DNA of 45,727 nt from Candidatus Muiribacterium halophilum (GCA_023228995.1 JALOAD010000027.1:1-45727); one strand, 5' to 3'. Counted from the first letter of the stretch, positions 18,132-26,763 are shown. Notes: generated by a model from the sequence alone, not told the origin. Translations and numbers: made by a program.

Positions 18132-18196
18132 ATTCTAACAATTAAACTCTCTAAATTACATATTTAATCAGAGTGTTTTATTCTAACAGTTTAACT
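18132..18196. promoter_or_regulatory. Direct repeat between divergent STAS transcription units
   Basis: The 17-base string attctaacaattaaact at 18132-18148 recurs as attctaacagtttaact at 18180-18196, with 15 of 17 positions identical. It lies in the 160-base divergent intergenic region between the intein-like/STAS operon and the second STAS operon. Its position suits a shared regulatory site, but no regulator is known and chance similarity in AT-rich DNA is possible. Confidence 0.3.
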
Positions 18197-18274
18197 TATT
18201 TTTTTCAATAAAAAAACCGATAACATTAATAAATGTGTACTCAATTGAAACTAAAGGAAAAAAGAGGTTTTAAA

Positions 18275-18616
18275 ATGATAGTAAATATTGATATATCACA
18301 AAAAGAAAATGTCCTTATTTTAAAAATGCCTGATGAAATTGTCGGAGATGTTGTACAGGAAATATTTGCAATTTTTGAGAAAATAATTAAAGAAAAAAAC
18401 AATAATATAATATTAGATCTTTCAGAAACTCTAATGTTGGATTCCGCTGGTATAGGTATAATTATAAAACTTGAAAAAGAAATAAGTTTGCAAAATAGAA
18501 AAATGGTAGTAGCAAATGCTTCTAAATCAGTTGAAAAAATTATGTATATGTGTAGACTCAATACTATTTTAAAAATGACTTCTTCAATAGAAAAAGCAAT
18601 GGAAATAATAGAATGA
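18275..18616 (+). CDS. STAS-domain protein
   Basis: This is a 113-residue STAS domain with the phosphorylatable Ser57 in LMLDSAGIGIIIKLEKE, matching anti-sigma factor antagonists. I start it at the ATG at 18275, which has AGAGG 7 bases upstream. The upstream in-frame ATG at 18233 has no ribosome binding site. It is transcribed divergently from the other STAS gene and overlaps the next gene by ATGA. It is the second STAS protein within 1.6 kb, suggesting a shared partner-switching pathway. Confidence 0.85.
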   Translation: MIVNIDISQKENVLILKMPDEIVGDVVQEIFAIFEKIIKEKNNNIILDLSETLMLDSAGIGIIIKLEKEISLQNRKMVVANASKSVEKIMYMCRLNTILKMTSSIEKAMEIIE

Positions 18617-19386
18617 AAAAATTAATTAGAAAATTAAATCTAACTTTAAATACTATTAAAGAAACAGATGAATATTCTGATAAACTAAATTATTCTACAT
18701 TGCTACTTGATGAAGTTGAATCAAAAAATCTTTTGAAATTATTAAATACATATAAAGAAGATTTTTTAATTATTGAAAGTATTTTAATAATACTCAAAAA
18801 AAGAACAGACAAGGATAATGTTTTTTTATTTATAGAAAATCTATTCCATTACTCAAGAAATATAAGATTTTTATGCTTTACATATCTTTTTGAAAAAAAT
18901 ATATTTTTTAAATTTACTTCATTGTTAAATAAGTATATGGATTTTGAAAAAGATATAGAAATAAAAGGTTTTATCGAAAGTATATTCAAAGATGATAGAA
19001 ACAAAGATAATGAAAAAAACATAGTAGATAATCATACATTAATTGAAGCAATTATTGAGAAGTTATTTTCCTTAGATAAAAACACAGTTATGACAGCAGC
19101 TTTTAGAATTAAAAACTTGAATTTCCCAGGTAAAAAACAAAATATTATAAAAGCTTTGATTAATTCAAACGATCTTCACACTGTGCAAAATCTTTTATAT
19201 GCATTAAATACAGAAAATATTCAAGAAGAAGACTCTATTCAATTAAAAAATATATTATCACAAAAGCCTTTTTATAAAGCTCTTGATTATGATATGAATA
19301 TGCTTAAATTAAACGATTTTTCTCTAAAAAAAGATATTGCATGGACAAAAAAAATCGCATCACTTCTTGTCGCAATAACAAGATAG
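18613..19386 (+). CDS. Hypothetical alpha-helical protein
   Basis: This 257-residue protein is not recognised. It is strongly predicted helical by eye, rich in Leu, Ile, Lys and Asn, with repeated Leu/Ile-Leu-Lys spacing (LLKLLNTYKEDF, ESILIILKK, AIIEKLFSLDKNT) that could be HEAT-like repeats. There is no signal peptide, membrane segment or catalytic motif. Its ATG overlaps the stop of the STAS gene, so it is translationally coupled and may be that protein's partner. Confidence 0.6.
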   Translation: MKKLIRKLNLTLNTIKETDEYSDKLNYSTLLLDEVESKNLLKLLNTYKEDFLIIESILIILKKRTDKDNVFLFIENLFHYSRNIRFLCFTYLFEKNIFFKFTSLLNKYMDFEKDIEIKGFIESIFKDDRNKDNEKNIVDNHTLIEAIIEKLFSLDKNTVMTAAFRIKNLNFPGKKQNIIKALINSNDLHTVQNLLYALNTENIQEEDSIQLKNILSQKPFYKALDYDMNMLKLNDFSLKKDIAWTKKIASLLVAITR

Positions 19387-19389
19387 AAA

Positions 19390-19431
19390 CGGCAAATTAA
19401 CAAATGACTTTTGCCAAACATACATTTGCCG
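19390..19431. terminator. Possible bidirectional terminator between convergent genes
   Basis: CGGCAAAT (19390-19397) pairs with ATTTGCCG (19424-19431) across a 26-base loop that also contains TTTTGCC. It lies exactly between the convergent plus-strand gene ending at 19386 and rpoD ending at 19438. The stem is short and the T-run weak. Confidence 0.4.
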
Positions 19432-19437
19432 CATTAA

Positions 19438-20619
19438 TCAATCTGAATAAAATTCTTTTAATTTTTTACTTCTACTTGGATGTCTAAGTTTTCTTAAAGC
19501 TTTTGCTTCAATCTGTCTTATTCTTTCTCTTGTAACCCCGAATATCTGACCGACTTCCTCAAGAGTTCTTGGACAACCATCATTTAAACCAAATCTATAT
19601 TTAATAACTTTCCCTTCTCTTTCTGTAAGAGTTTCAAGAACACCTTCTATTTGTTCTTTAAGAAGAGTCTTGAACGCTGCAAAATCAGGTGATATAGCAT
19701 TTTTATCAGATACAAAATCCCCAAGATGAGAATCATCCTCTTCACCAACTGGAGTTTCAAGGGACACCGGTTCCATTGAAATTTTAAGTATATTCTTAAC
19801 CTTGTCAACAGGAATCCTAGCAGCTTCTGATAATTCATCAACGGTTGGTTCTCTTCCAAGATCTTGTGTAAGATTTTTAGATATTTTACGAATTCTATTA
19901 ATTATTTCAACCATATGAACCGGAATCCTAACAGTTCTCGCTTGATCTGCAATACTTCTTGTAATCGCCTGTCTTATCCACCATATTGCATAAGTTGAGA
20001 ATTTAAACCCTTTTTTATACTTAAACTTTTTTACAGCTCTTATAAGACCTTGATTACCTTCTTGAATAAGATCAAGAAATAACAATCCTCTTTTTGTATA
20101 TCTTTTTGCAACACTTACAACAAGCCTAAGATTTGCTTCAATAAGCTGTTTTTCTGCTTGTTTGTCAGCTTTTTCTATTCGTTTAGCAAGTTCTACTTCT
20201 TCTTCCGCAGTCAAAAGAGGTGCTTGACCAATTCCTTTAAGATACATTTTTACAGCATCAAGGCTTCTAATATCAATTTCACTTGATGTAGTTTCTTTTT
20301 TCTTACGAACAGGTATTTCGGCAGTGAAAGGTTCATCAATAATGTTTTTATCAATACTATCATCACCTTCAACATCATCTATTGACATATCAACATCGTC
20401 AATATCAAGATCAAGGTCTTCATCTTCGACTTCAACCTCATCTGCATAATCATCATCAATAAGAAGGTCTTCATCTTCCTCAATATTTTCTATAATATCT
20501 TCAGATATTTCAGATATATCGATTTTAGCTTTTTTCTTCACAGCCTTTTTTTTACTTTTAGACTGTCCCTTTCCCTTATCAATATACTTTTTTAAAAGTT
20601 CAAAGTTAATATTTGACAC
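19438..20619 (-). CDS. rpoD: Primary sigma factor (sigma-70/SigA)
   Basis: This is a 393-residue group 1 sigma factor. A Lys-rich segment and a very acidic stretch (40-90) replace a typical region 1.1. Region 1.2 ([13 protein letters not shown]) starts near 119. Region 2 covers 155-240, with [19 protein letters not shown] at 208-226 for -10 recognition and melting. Region 3 follows, and region 4.2 has [20 protein letters not shown] (361-380) for -35 recognition. I start it at the GTG at 20619, 8 bases after GGAG. The GTG at 20628 overlaps that site. It follows dnaG by 12 bases, as in the classical dnaG-rpoD operon. Confidence 0.95.
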   Translation of the reverse strand: MSNINFELLKKYIDKGKGQSKSKKKAVKKKAKIDISEISEDIIENIEEDEDLLIDDDYADEVEVEDEDLDLDIDDVDMSIDDVEGDDSIDKNIIDEPFTAEIPVRKKKETTSSEIDIRSLDAVKMYLKGIGQAPLLTAEEEVELAKRIEKADKQAEKQLIEANLRLVVSVAKRYTKRGLLFLDLIQEGNQGLIRAVKKFKYKKGFKFSTYAIWWIRQAITRSIADQARTVRIPVHMVEIINRIRKISKNLTQDLGREPTVDELSEAARIPVDKVKNILKISMEPVSLETPVGEEDDSHLGDFVSDKNAISPDFAAFKTLLKEQIEGVLETLTEREGKVIKYRFGLNDGCPRTLEEVGQIFGVTRERIRQIEAKALRKLRHPSRSKKLKEFYSD

Positions 20620-20631
20620 AGAAAACACTCC

Positions 20632-22320
20632 TTATTCTATATTATTCAATTCTTTAATCAAATCAATATATTTTTCCTGATACTCTTTGTATTTATCAAC
20701 TGTTTCAGGATTATTTATAACTTTTTTACATTTTTCAATTTCATTAAGAATCTTTTCTCTTCTCATAAGTCCAAAAATATGTACTACTTCAGCTTCAGGA
20801 TCACTTAATAAAAGCTTTTTTTCTGGCAAAAACTCATATTGCAGCAACATTTTTTTATACACATCAGGAATTTCAAGACATAACATTTCCGCAGGTGTTT
20901 TTCCAATGTGCAGATTTAATATTATATTCTTAAAATTTAAATCGTCAATATTTTTATAATACTTTTTAAAAATAATATCAAGTACTTTATCATAAGTAAC
21001 TGAAAGATTAAGAAGATCTTTCAAATATTTTGATACTTCTTCTGTTTTATCTTTCTTTATATTATCGGCTTTATCGCCGTTATAATCTTGTTTTTTTTCA
21101 ATTTTAACTTTCATACTAAAAAACTTTTCAACTTTTTCAGAATATTTATTTCTAATAAAATAATTTGACACAGAATTTATAAAATCACTGCAAATTTTAA
21201 AATTTTCAGCTTTTTTATAAACATCATCTGTATGTTTCATATAAATATTAATAAAATAATCAACATAAAAATCAGCATTCTTAAGAATTTCCATAACCTT
21301 CGACATGCCATGCTCTTTTATAAAACTATCAGGATCTGTATTTTGCGGCAAAGAACATATTCTCATATTTATATCAATTTCAGCAGCTTTTCTACAAAGT
21401 TCAACAGAAGCTTCAATTCCAGCCGTATCTGAATCAAACATTATAAATATATTTTTTGAAATTCTCTTTAGCTCTTTAAGTTGCCATACAGACATATTTG
21501 TACCAAGAACACTTACTGAATTTTCAATTCCAGCCTCATAAAGCCTCATACAATCAAAAACTCCTTCACACACAATTGAGAAATCTTTTTCCCTTATAGA
21601 ATTCCTGCAAATGTCAAAACCAAAAAGAAGTTTTGCTTTATCATATATTTCACTATTCTGTGAATTAATATATTTATACCGGTTCCCTGTTATTGTCCTT
21701 GCAACATATCCTTTTATCTTTCCATACTTGTCTTTTAAAGGAATTGTTATTCTATCTTTAAAATTTTCACGAGAATTATCATCAATGGAATTTATTATTC
21801 CAGTTTTAAATAAAAGTTCTCTTGACAGATTTTTTTTATCCGCAATATCAACAATATCTCCTTTTGAAAAACCTACACCAAACTTTTCAAGAACATTTTT
21901 TGAAATACTTCTTTCTTTTAAATATTTTAAAGCCTGCTGATTTGTCCACAAATTCGAAACATATATACTGTTTACAACAGAAAGTAAATCATAATATTCT
22001 CTATAATTATCTATTTTACCTTTAGAATTTTCGTATTCCATAGGAATGTTAAATTTTTCAGAAAGATACTCTAAAGCTTCTACAAATCCTAAAGCTTCTG
22101 ATTCCTGAACAAACTGTATAAGATTACCACCTTTTTTGCAACCAAAACAATGAAATAGTTTTTTTTCCTCATCAACATAAAATGATGGAGTGTTTTCTTC
22201 ATGAAATGGGCAAAGACCCGAAAAGTTCTTACCAGATCTTTTCAGTTCAGTGTAATTTGATATTAATTCAATAATGCTTATTTTTTCAAGAATTTCCTGA
22301 ATACTTTTCTTAGATATCAT
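20632..22320 (-). CDS. dnaG: DNA primase DnaG
   Basis: This 562-residue primase makes RNA primers at the replication fork. The N-terminal CHC2 zinc finger uses C37, H40, C58 and C61 (CPFH...CFGC). The central catalytic domain has EGVFDCMRL with the TOPRIM Glu, VLGTNM and FDSDTAG with the metal-binding Asp pair. The C-terminal helicase-interaction region is divergent. It is cotranscribed with rpoD. No Shine-Dalgarno sequence is visible before the ATG, which is preceded by aaaagtaataat, unlike most genes here. Confidence 0.95.
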   Translation of the reverse strand: MISKKSIQEILEKISIIELISNYTELKRSGKNFSGLCPFHEENTPSFYVDEEKKLFHCFGCKKGGNLIQFVQESEALGFVEALEYLSEKFNIPMEYENSKGKIDNYREYYDLLSVVNSIYVSNLWTNQQALKYLKERSISKNVLEKFGVGFSKGDIVDIADKKNLSRELLFKTGIINSIDDNSRENFKDRITIPLKDKYGKIKGYVARTITGNRYKYINSQNSEIYDKAKLLFGFDICRNSIREKDFSIVCEGVFDCMRLYEAGIENSVSVLGTNMSVWQLKELKRISKNIFIMFDSDTAGIEASVELCRKAAEIDINMRICSLPQNTDPDSFIKEHGMSKVMEILKNADFYVDYFINIYMKHTDDVYKKAENFKICSDFINSVSNYFIRNKYSEKVEKFFSMKVKIEKKQDYNGDKADNIKKDKTEEVSKYLKDLLNLSVTYDKVLDIIFKKYYKNIDDLNFKNIILNLHIGKTPAEMLCLEIPDVYKKMLLQYEFLPEKKLLLSDPEAEVVHIFGLMRREKILNEIEKCKKVINNPETVDKYKEYQEKYIDLIKELNNIE

Positions 22321-22339
22321 ATTATTACTTTTTTAAGTA

Positions 22340-22363
22340 AAAGCCCCTTTTACAAGGGGCTTT
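22340..22363 (-). terminator. Terminator after hppA
   Basis: A 10-bp stem, AAAGCCCCTT/AAGGGGCTTT, with a TTAC loop is followed on the minus strand by TTTTACTT. It lies 7 bases after the hppA stop and 20 bases before the dnaG start, so it separates the two units. Confidence 0.85.
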
Positions 22364-22370
22364 ATTGAGA

Positions 22371-24377
22371 TTATATAAAAAGTTTTGCAAATACTAAAGC
22401 TACTATACTCATAAGTTTCATAAGTATATTTAAAGAAGGTCCAGATGTATCTTTAAAAGGATCTCCTACTGTATCACCAACAACTGATGCTTTATGTGCA
22501 TCAGAACCTTTTCCGCCAAAATTGCCTTCTTCAATATATTTTTTGGCATTATCCCATGAACCACCTGAATTCGCCATAAATATTGCAAGAAGAAAACTAG
22601 ATATCATAGTACCAGCAAGTAATCCACCTAATGCAGCAGCATCCCACAATCCAACAAGAATTGGAATTACCACAGCTAAAATACCTGGTATTATCATTTC
22701 TTTTAATGCAGTTTTTGTAGCAATATCAACACATTTACCATATTCAGGTTGAGCTTTATCTTCCATTAAACCAACAATTTCTCTAAACTGTCTTCTAACT
22801 TCTATAATAATAGCTTCAGCAGTTTTACCAACAGATTTCATAGTCATAGCACAAAATACATAAGGAATCATAGCTCCTGCAAACAAACCAATAAGAACTT
22901 CAGGCTGAATAACATTAAGAACAGTTAAATTAACTTTTTGAGTATATGAAGTAAATAATGCAAGTGCAGTTACTGCTGCCGAACTTATAGCAAAACCCTT
23001 TCCAATAGCAGCTGTTGTATTTCCAACTGAATCAAGTTTATCTGTTATAACCCTAACTTCTTTTGGAAGACCAGCCATTTCAGCTATTCCACCAGCATTA
23101 TCAGCAACAGGTCCATAAGCATCTACTGAAACTGTCATTGCAGTTGTAGCAAGCATTCCAACAGCTGAAATTGCTATTCCGTATATTCCAGCAAAATGAT
23201 AAGATATAAATATTACAAGACATACAATTATTACTGGTAATGCACAAGAATACATACCATTTGCCAAACCACTTATAATATTTGTTGCAGCACCTGTTTC
23301 AGATGATTTTGCAACTTTTTGTGTAGGGCTATAATGAGAATCTGTATAATATTCTGTAATCTTACCTATTGCAAAACCTGCAACAAGACCAGATACAACC
23401 GCCCAGAACAATCGCATAGCAACACCTTGTTCAAACATTTTTCCTAATATAAAATAAAAAGAAATTATTGAAATTATTGAAGATATAAGAAGAGCATTTG
23501 ACAAAGTAGTATGAACTTTTTTAGGATCTGATGTTTTGACAAAAAAAGTCGCAATAAAAGAAGAGACCAAACCTGCTGCTGCAATCATCAAAGGAAGCAT
23601 TGCTGCACTCATAACAGCAGACGCAGTCTTAAAAAGATCAGGAGAAAAAAAGGCAAGAGTCATAGTTGCTACCATAGAACCAACATAAGATTCATATAAA
23701 TCAGCTCCCATACCAGCAATATCACCTACATTATCACCTACATTATCAGCTATCACCGCAGGATTTCTAGGATCATCCTCAGGAATTCCCTTTTCTATTT
23801 TACCCACAAGATCTGCTCCAACATCAGCACCTTTAGTGTAAATACCACCACCAACTCTACCAAAAAGTGCAATAGAACTTGCTCCCATTGCAAAACCACT
23901 TATTATTTCAACAGAAATTTCTGATATACCTAATATATAAATCATTGTTGAAATACCAAGAAGTCCTAAACCTGCAACAGTAAAACCCATTACACTTCCA
24001 CTTGAAAACGCAACAGTTAGAGCTTTTGTAAGACTTGTTCTTGCAGCATTCGCTGTCCTTACATTTGCTTTTACTGATATTTTCATTCCAACAAAACCAG
24101 CTATACCTGAAAGAAGTGCTCCTGCAATAAATGCAAATGCGCTTTCTTTTTGAATAAAAATCGCAATCAAGGAAGCTACAACAATTACAAAAACAATCAA
24201 AACAGTATATTGCCTTTTCAAAAATGCCATTGCTCCATCTGAAATTGCCAGAGCAATTTTTTTCATCTTATCAGTTCCTTCTTCTTGTTTTACAATAAAT
24301 CTTGCTTTAAAAAAAGCAAAAATCAATGCAAGGATACTGATTACAACACTCCCTAATATCATGTTATTATTTACCAT
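22371..24377 (-). CDS. hppA: Membrane-bound K+-dependent ion-pumping pyrophosphatase
   Basis: This 668-residue protein has about 16 membrane segments and couples pyrophosphate hydrolysis to export of H+ or Na+. Conserved cytoplasmic motifs are [36 protein letters not shown] and the C-terminal [24 protein letters not shown] carries Ala where K+-independent enzymes have Lys, which indicates the K+-stimulated class. H+ versus Na+ specificity cannot be decided here. The ATG at 24377 is chosen because GGAGG lies 8 bases upstream. The in-frame ATG at 24395 overlaps it. A small membrane peptide gene lies 55 bases upstream. Confidence 0.95.
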   Translation of the reverse strand: MVNNNMILGSVVISILALIFAFFKARFIVKQEEGTDKMKKIALAISDGAMAFLKRQYTVLIVFVIVVASLIAIFIQKESAFAFIAGALLSGIAGFVGMKISVKANVRTANAARTSLTKALTVAFSSGSVMGFTVAGLGLLGISTMIYILGISEISVEIISGFAMGASSIALFGRVGGGIYTKGADVGADLVGKIEKGIPEDDPRNPAVIADNVGDNVGDIAGMGADLYESYVGSMVATMTLAFFSPDLFKTASAVMSAAMLPLMIAAAGLVSSFIATFFVKTSDPKKVHTTLSNALLISSIISIISFYFILGKMFEQGVAMRLFWAVVSGLVAGFAIGKITEYYTDSHYSPTQKVAKSSETGAATNIISGLANGMYSCALPVIIVCLVIFISYHFAGIYGIAISAVGMLATTAMTVSVDAYGPVADNAGGIAEMAGLPKEVRVITDKLDSVGNTTAAIGKGFAISSAAVTALALFTSYTQKVNLTVLNVIQPEVLIGLFAGAMIPYVFCAMTMKSVGKTAEAIIIEVRRQFREIVGLMEDKAQPEYGKCVDIATKTALKEMIIPGILAVVIPILVGLWDAAALGGLLAGTMISSFLLAIFMANSGGSWDNAKKYIEEGNFGGKGSDAHKASVVGDTVGDPFKDTSGPSLNILMKLMSIVALVFAKLFI

Positions 24378-24432
24378 GATCTTATCCTCCAACATTTTTT
24401 ATTATATTTTGACTCTTTTATCATTATATATT

Positions 24433-24540
24433 TTATTCTATATCGGAATTTTCCTTAAAATATTCATACATTCTGTAAGCTATCATAAAAAGGACCATAA
24501 GACTAGTAAATATACCCAGCACATTAAAAAACTTTTTCAT
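24433..24540 (-). CDS. Small membrane peptide (35 residues) upstream of hppA
   Basis: This short reading frame starts MKKFFNVLGIFTSLMVLFMI, a single hydrophobic segment with a positive N-terminus, and ends in a charged tail, YFKENSDIE. GGGAGG lies 7 bases before the ATG, one of the best ribosome binding sites in the window. It sits between the rpsU terminator and hppA, in the same direction. It could be a small subunit or regulator of the pyrophosphatase, but this is inference from position only. Confidence 0.6.
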   Translation of the reverse strand: MKKFFNVLGIFTSLMVLFMIAYRMYEYFKENSDIE

Positions 24541-24560
24541 ATTATTGCCTCCCAGAATAA

Positions 24561-24593
24561 AAAAGCAGGAATGATATACTCACCCCTGCTTTT
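24561..24593 (-). terminator. Terminator after rpsU
   Basis: The 9-bp stem AAAAGCAGG/CCTGCTTTT encloses a 15-base loop and is followed on the minus strand by TTTTTTATT. It lies 27 bases beyond the rpsU stop. Confidence 0.8.
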
Positions 24594-24620
24594 AAAAAAT
24601 TTCATCATTGTTATTTTGAA

Positions 24621-24815
24621 TTACTTCTTTTTTGCCATAAGCTTTCTCATTTTTCTCTTAGCTTCAGCTAATTTCTTTTTCTTTGTTTCACTAGGCTTTT
24701 CGTATCTTTCTCTCTTTTTATACTCAGAAAGCACTCCTGACTGTTCACAAACTTTTCTAAATCTTTTAAGTGCTTTTTCTAGAGGTTCATTATCGCCTAT
24801 TTCAATAACTGGCAT
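24621..24815 (-). CDS. rpsU: 30S ribosomal protein S21
   Basis: This is a 64-residue basic protein matching bS21: MPVIEIGDNEPLEKALKRFRK, then YKKRERYEKPSETKKKK and a Lys-rich tail. The ATG at 24815 fits the family N-terminus and lies 9 bases after GAGG. In-frame GTG codons upstream overlap the ribosome binding site. It has its own promoter and terminator. It lies on the same strand as dnaG-rpoD but is separated from them by hppA, whereas in E. coli the order is rpsU-dnaG-rpoD. Confidence 0.95.
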   Translation of the reverse strand: MPVIEIGDNEPLEKALKRFRKVCEQSGVLSEYKKRERYEKPSETKKKKLAEAKRKMRKLMAKKK

Positions 24816-24848
24816 GTTTTTCACCACCTCTTATTTTGATTTTATATA

Positions 24849-24877
24849 ATCTTACTTAACTAAATTTGATATGTCAA
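24849..24877 (-). promoter_or_regulatory. rpsU promoter
   Basis: A perfect -35 TTGACA (24872-24877 on the minus strand) is followed after 17 bases by TAAGAT (24849-24854). The site overlaps the 3' end of the histidine kinase gene and leaves about 28 bases of leader before the rpsU ATG. Confidence 0.6.
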
Positions 24878-25930
24878 TTTTTTTGGTAAAAAAATTATAA
24901 ATTCAGAAGAATTTTTATTATTCAAAACATGAATTCCACAATTTTTCATATTTAAAATTTTTTTAACCTCATTTAAACCAATACCAAAATTTTTTCCTTT
25001 TCCTGTAGAAAAAAAAGGTTCAAATATTTTATGCATATAATTTAAAGGGATTTTCATATCAATTGCTATTATTTTAAGCATAAAAAAATCATCTTCTTCT
25101 AGTTTTATATTAAAAAAATATTTTTTCTTTTCATTATTATCAATATAATTTAAAAAAATATTAAATAAAACTTTTTCAAACATTTCATAATTAAATATAA
25201 TGTTTTTATCTTTAATTTCAGAAATATCAATCTCAATATATTTTCCTGTTATTTTTTCAAAAGAAGAAATAAAAACTTTAAACATATTATACAAATCTAT
25301 TTTTTCATTTTCTTTTTCAATAATTACTACAAACTCTGATGTCTTTTTAATAAGACTGTTCATAATATTAAACTGTTCAGATATTTTTTTATAATATTTT
25401 TCGGATTTTTCAATATTATTTAATTTATCACCAAGAAGTTGTATATATCCATACATTGTGGAAAGTGGGTTTTTAAATTTATGAAAAAGAAGGCTGTAAA
25501 ACTTCTCAGAATATTCTGTAAAAAAATTTAAACATATTTTATATAATCTATCGAGAATAAATTCATTATTTTTAATATCTATAATTAAGACATTATCAGG
25601 CATTATACCACATAATACATCAGTAATTATAATATCTTTTGAAAATATATTATTATAATTATGAAATACAGTGATTTTATTTAAGCCGTAAAACTCAAGC
25701 AATGCTATTATTGCCAATGTATCTATTTTATCTTTAAAAAAAACACCAATTGTCATATTAGAAAAATCGTTAAAATCAATGTCTAAAGACTTACTATTTT
25801 TCTTTAAATTCTGAGAATTTTCATTAAAAACAACTTTATTAGAATTTAAAAAATCAAATATATATTGCTCAACCTTATCTTTATCAATAACAACAATGTT
25901 TTCAAATCTATCATAATATAAATCTAACAT
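24860..25930 (-). CDS. Soluble orphan histidine kinase
   Basis: This is a 356-residue protein without membrane segments. The phosphoacceptor region is LLFHKFKNPLSTMYGYIQLL with His150. The ATPase domain has an N-box (LFNIFLNYIDNN), a degenerate G1 box (IDMKIP rather than DxGxG), and an intact F/G2 region (FEPFFSTGKGKNFGIGL). Residues 1-140 are an unrecognised input domain. No response regulator gene lies nearby. AGGAG precedes the ATG by 6 bases, and a strong promoter lies 40 bases upstream. It could be a kinase for the STAS pathway, but the HisKA type argues against that. Confidence 0.78.
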   Translation of the reverse strand: MLDLYYDRFENIVVIDKDKVEQYIFDFLNSNKVVFNENSQNLKKNSKSLDIDFNDFSNMTIGVFFKDKIDTLAIIALLEFYGLNKITVFHNYNNIFSKDIIITDVLCGIMPDNVLIIDIKNNEFILDRLYKICLNFFTEYSEKFYSLLFHKFKNPLSTMYGYIQLLGDKLNNIEKSEKYYKKISEQFNIMNSLIKKTSEFVVIIEKENEKIDLYNMFKVFISSFEKITGKYIEIDISEIKDKNIIFNYEMFEKVLFNIFLNYIDNNEKKKYFFNIKLEEDDFFMLKIIAIDMKIPLNYMHKIFEPFFSTGKGKNFGIGLNEVKKILNMKNCGIHVLNNKNSSEFIIFLPKKLTYQI

Positions 25931-25969
25931 TAAAACTCCTAAATGTTCTAATTGATTCTTCTTTTTTTT

Positions 25970-25999
25970 ATTATACTAAATTTTTAATTATTTTGTGAA
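25970..25999 (-). promoter_or_regulatory. Promoter of the histidine kinase gene
   Basis: On the minus strand, TTCACA (25994-25999) and TATAAT (25970-25975) are separated by 18 bases. The whole 30-base segment is identical at 29 positions to the predicted MATE promoter at 40099-40128. Confidence 0.6.
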
Positions 26000-26053
26000 A
26001 AAATTTTTTTAGGCAATTCTGAAGTGCAGTATTGCTTTTCATTTATTTAACAA

Positions 26054-26560
26054 GAAGATTTTGATTTTTATAAAAGATTAAAAAAATATATCTTGCAACA
26101 ATTACGAGAACTCGTTAGAAATTTTTCTAATTAATGGATTCGATATTTTAAATAATTATACAATTCAAAACAATTGATATCTTGGTACCAGTTGAAAATT
26201 TACATAGTATAAATTTTCTCCTTACATGTTCAGCTTTAAATTACCTCCATGTAATTTCCTTAAGATTTTCTAATGTATGTTAGTTATTTATAATTTTATT
26301 CTTTTTAACTTTGAATTTCTTTTTTGTATACTTATTGAAAATCTTAAGACAGCTTCCATAATTACGCTCGATATCAATTTTTTGAATCTATATGTAAAAT
26401 CTAATTCAAAAAAAAATCTACTCGGTAACTTGAGTGAACGTTGCGAAGCATATAATATACGGATGTATTATAAGTGAACGAAGGTAAAGAGATATTTTAT
26501 ATGGATGTAAAATATCGAATGGTACCGAATGATTGTTTTTTTGCGTTATTGTAATGATAA
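26054..26560 (+). repeat. Dispersed modular repeat, copy A (long form)
   Basis: About 500 bases are nearly identical to 45180-45710. The left module contains agattttgatttttata and attacgagaactcg. A middle segment of about 275 bases (from taattaatggattcg to aaatctaattcaa) is shared only with copy B. The right module runs from ctactcggtaacttgagtg to ttgcgttattgtaatgat. There is no convincing reading frame. The copy lies between the histidine kinase promoter and the giant exported protein gene. Confidence 0.85.
26451..26516 (+). repeat. Tandem ANGGAN hairpins in copy A
   Basis: Hairpin 1 (26451-26472) has stem TATAATAT/GTATTATA and loop ACGGAT. Hairpin 2 (26491-26516) has stem GATATTTTAT/GTAAAATATC and loop ATGGAT. 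Both loops are hexaloops of the form A-N-G-G-A-N closed by a U-G pair, as seen in CsrA/RsmE targets. A role as RNA is inferred. Confidence 0.6.
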
Positions 26561-26570
26561 AAATATCAAA

Positions 26571-26640
26571 AGCGAGATCCCGGCTCAAAATCATACCGGG
26601 ATGACATTTTTCTCAGAATAGTACCGGGATGGCAGATTTT
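26571..26640. repeat. CCCGG-hairpin repeat next to copy A
   Basis: ATCCCGG (26577-26583) pairs with CCGGGAT (26596-26602). A further half unit with CCGGGAT follows at 26624-26630. The unit is related to the tandem array at 39346-39466 and, as there, is joined to the right end of the dispersed repeat by gataaaaatatcaaaagcgag. Confidence 0.8.
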
Positions 26641-26641
26641 T

Positions 26642-26669
26642 AATGTCCAATGTCGAATGTTGAATGTCG
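26642..26669 (+). repeat. Heptanucleotide tandem repeat, four units
   Basis: The units are AATGTCC, AATGTCG, AATGTTG and AATGTCG. It is a short, imperfect microsatellite between two repeat fragments, with no evident function. Confidence 0.7.
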
Positions 26670-26680
26670 AATTTTTAGAG

Positions 26681-26740
26681 GCGTTAGAAAATTTTCAATT
26701 AAAATAAAGTATGAAGGATTTTCTATAAACAAAAGCAAAA
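26681..26740 (+). repeat. Fragment of the dispersed repeat (short-form middle)
   Basis: gcgttagaaaattttcaatt, then tatgaaggattttctataaa and caaaagcaaaaaaa, match the reverse complement of 39625-39685 in copy D. This is the short-form middle module that copies A and B interrupt. Its A-rich end merges with the terminator of the giant exported protein gene. Confidence 0.65.
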
Positions 26741-26763
26741 AAACCCCTTTTCAGGGGTTTTTT
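26738..26763 (-). terminator. Terminator after the giant exported protein gene
   Basis: The stem AAAAAACCCC/GGGGTTTTTT has a 6-base loop. The minus-strand transcript ends in a run of seven U. It lies 37 bases beyond the stop codon. Confidence 0.88.

Noticed and set aside
18114-18141. TTG start for the intein-like gene at 18141
   Set aside because: The frame from 18141 runs through the GGAGG that serves the ATG at 18114.
24815-24827. GTG start for rpsU at 24827
   Set aside because: It overlaps the ribosome binding site, and S21 proteins begin MPVI or similar.
24361-24849. 162-codon plus-strand frame across hppA start, the small peptide and rpsU
   Set aside because: It is antisense to three supported genes and crosses the rpsU terminator.
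26277-26477. 66-codon frame within repeat copy A
   Set aside because: The matching region in copy B carries changes that are not protein-conserving and the frame has no ribosome binding site. The conserved features are hairpins, not codons.
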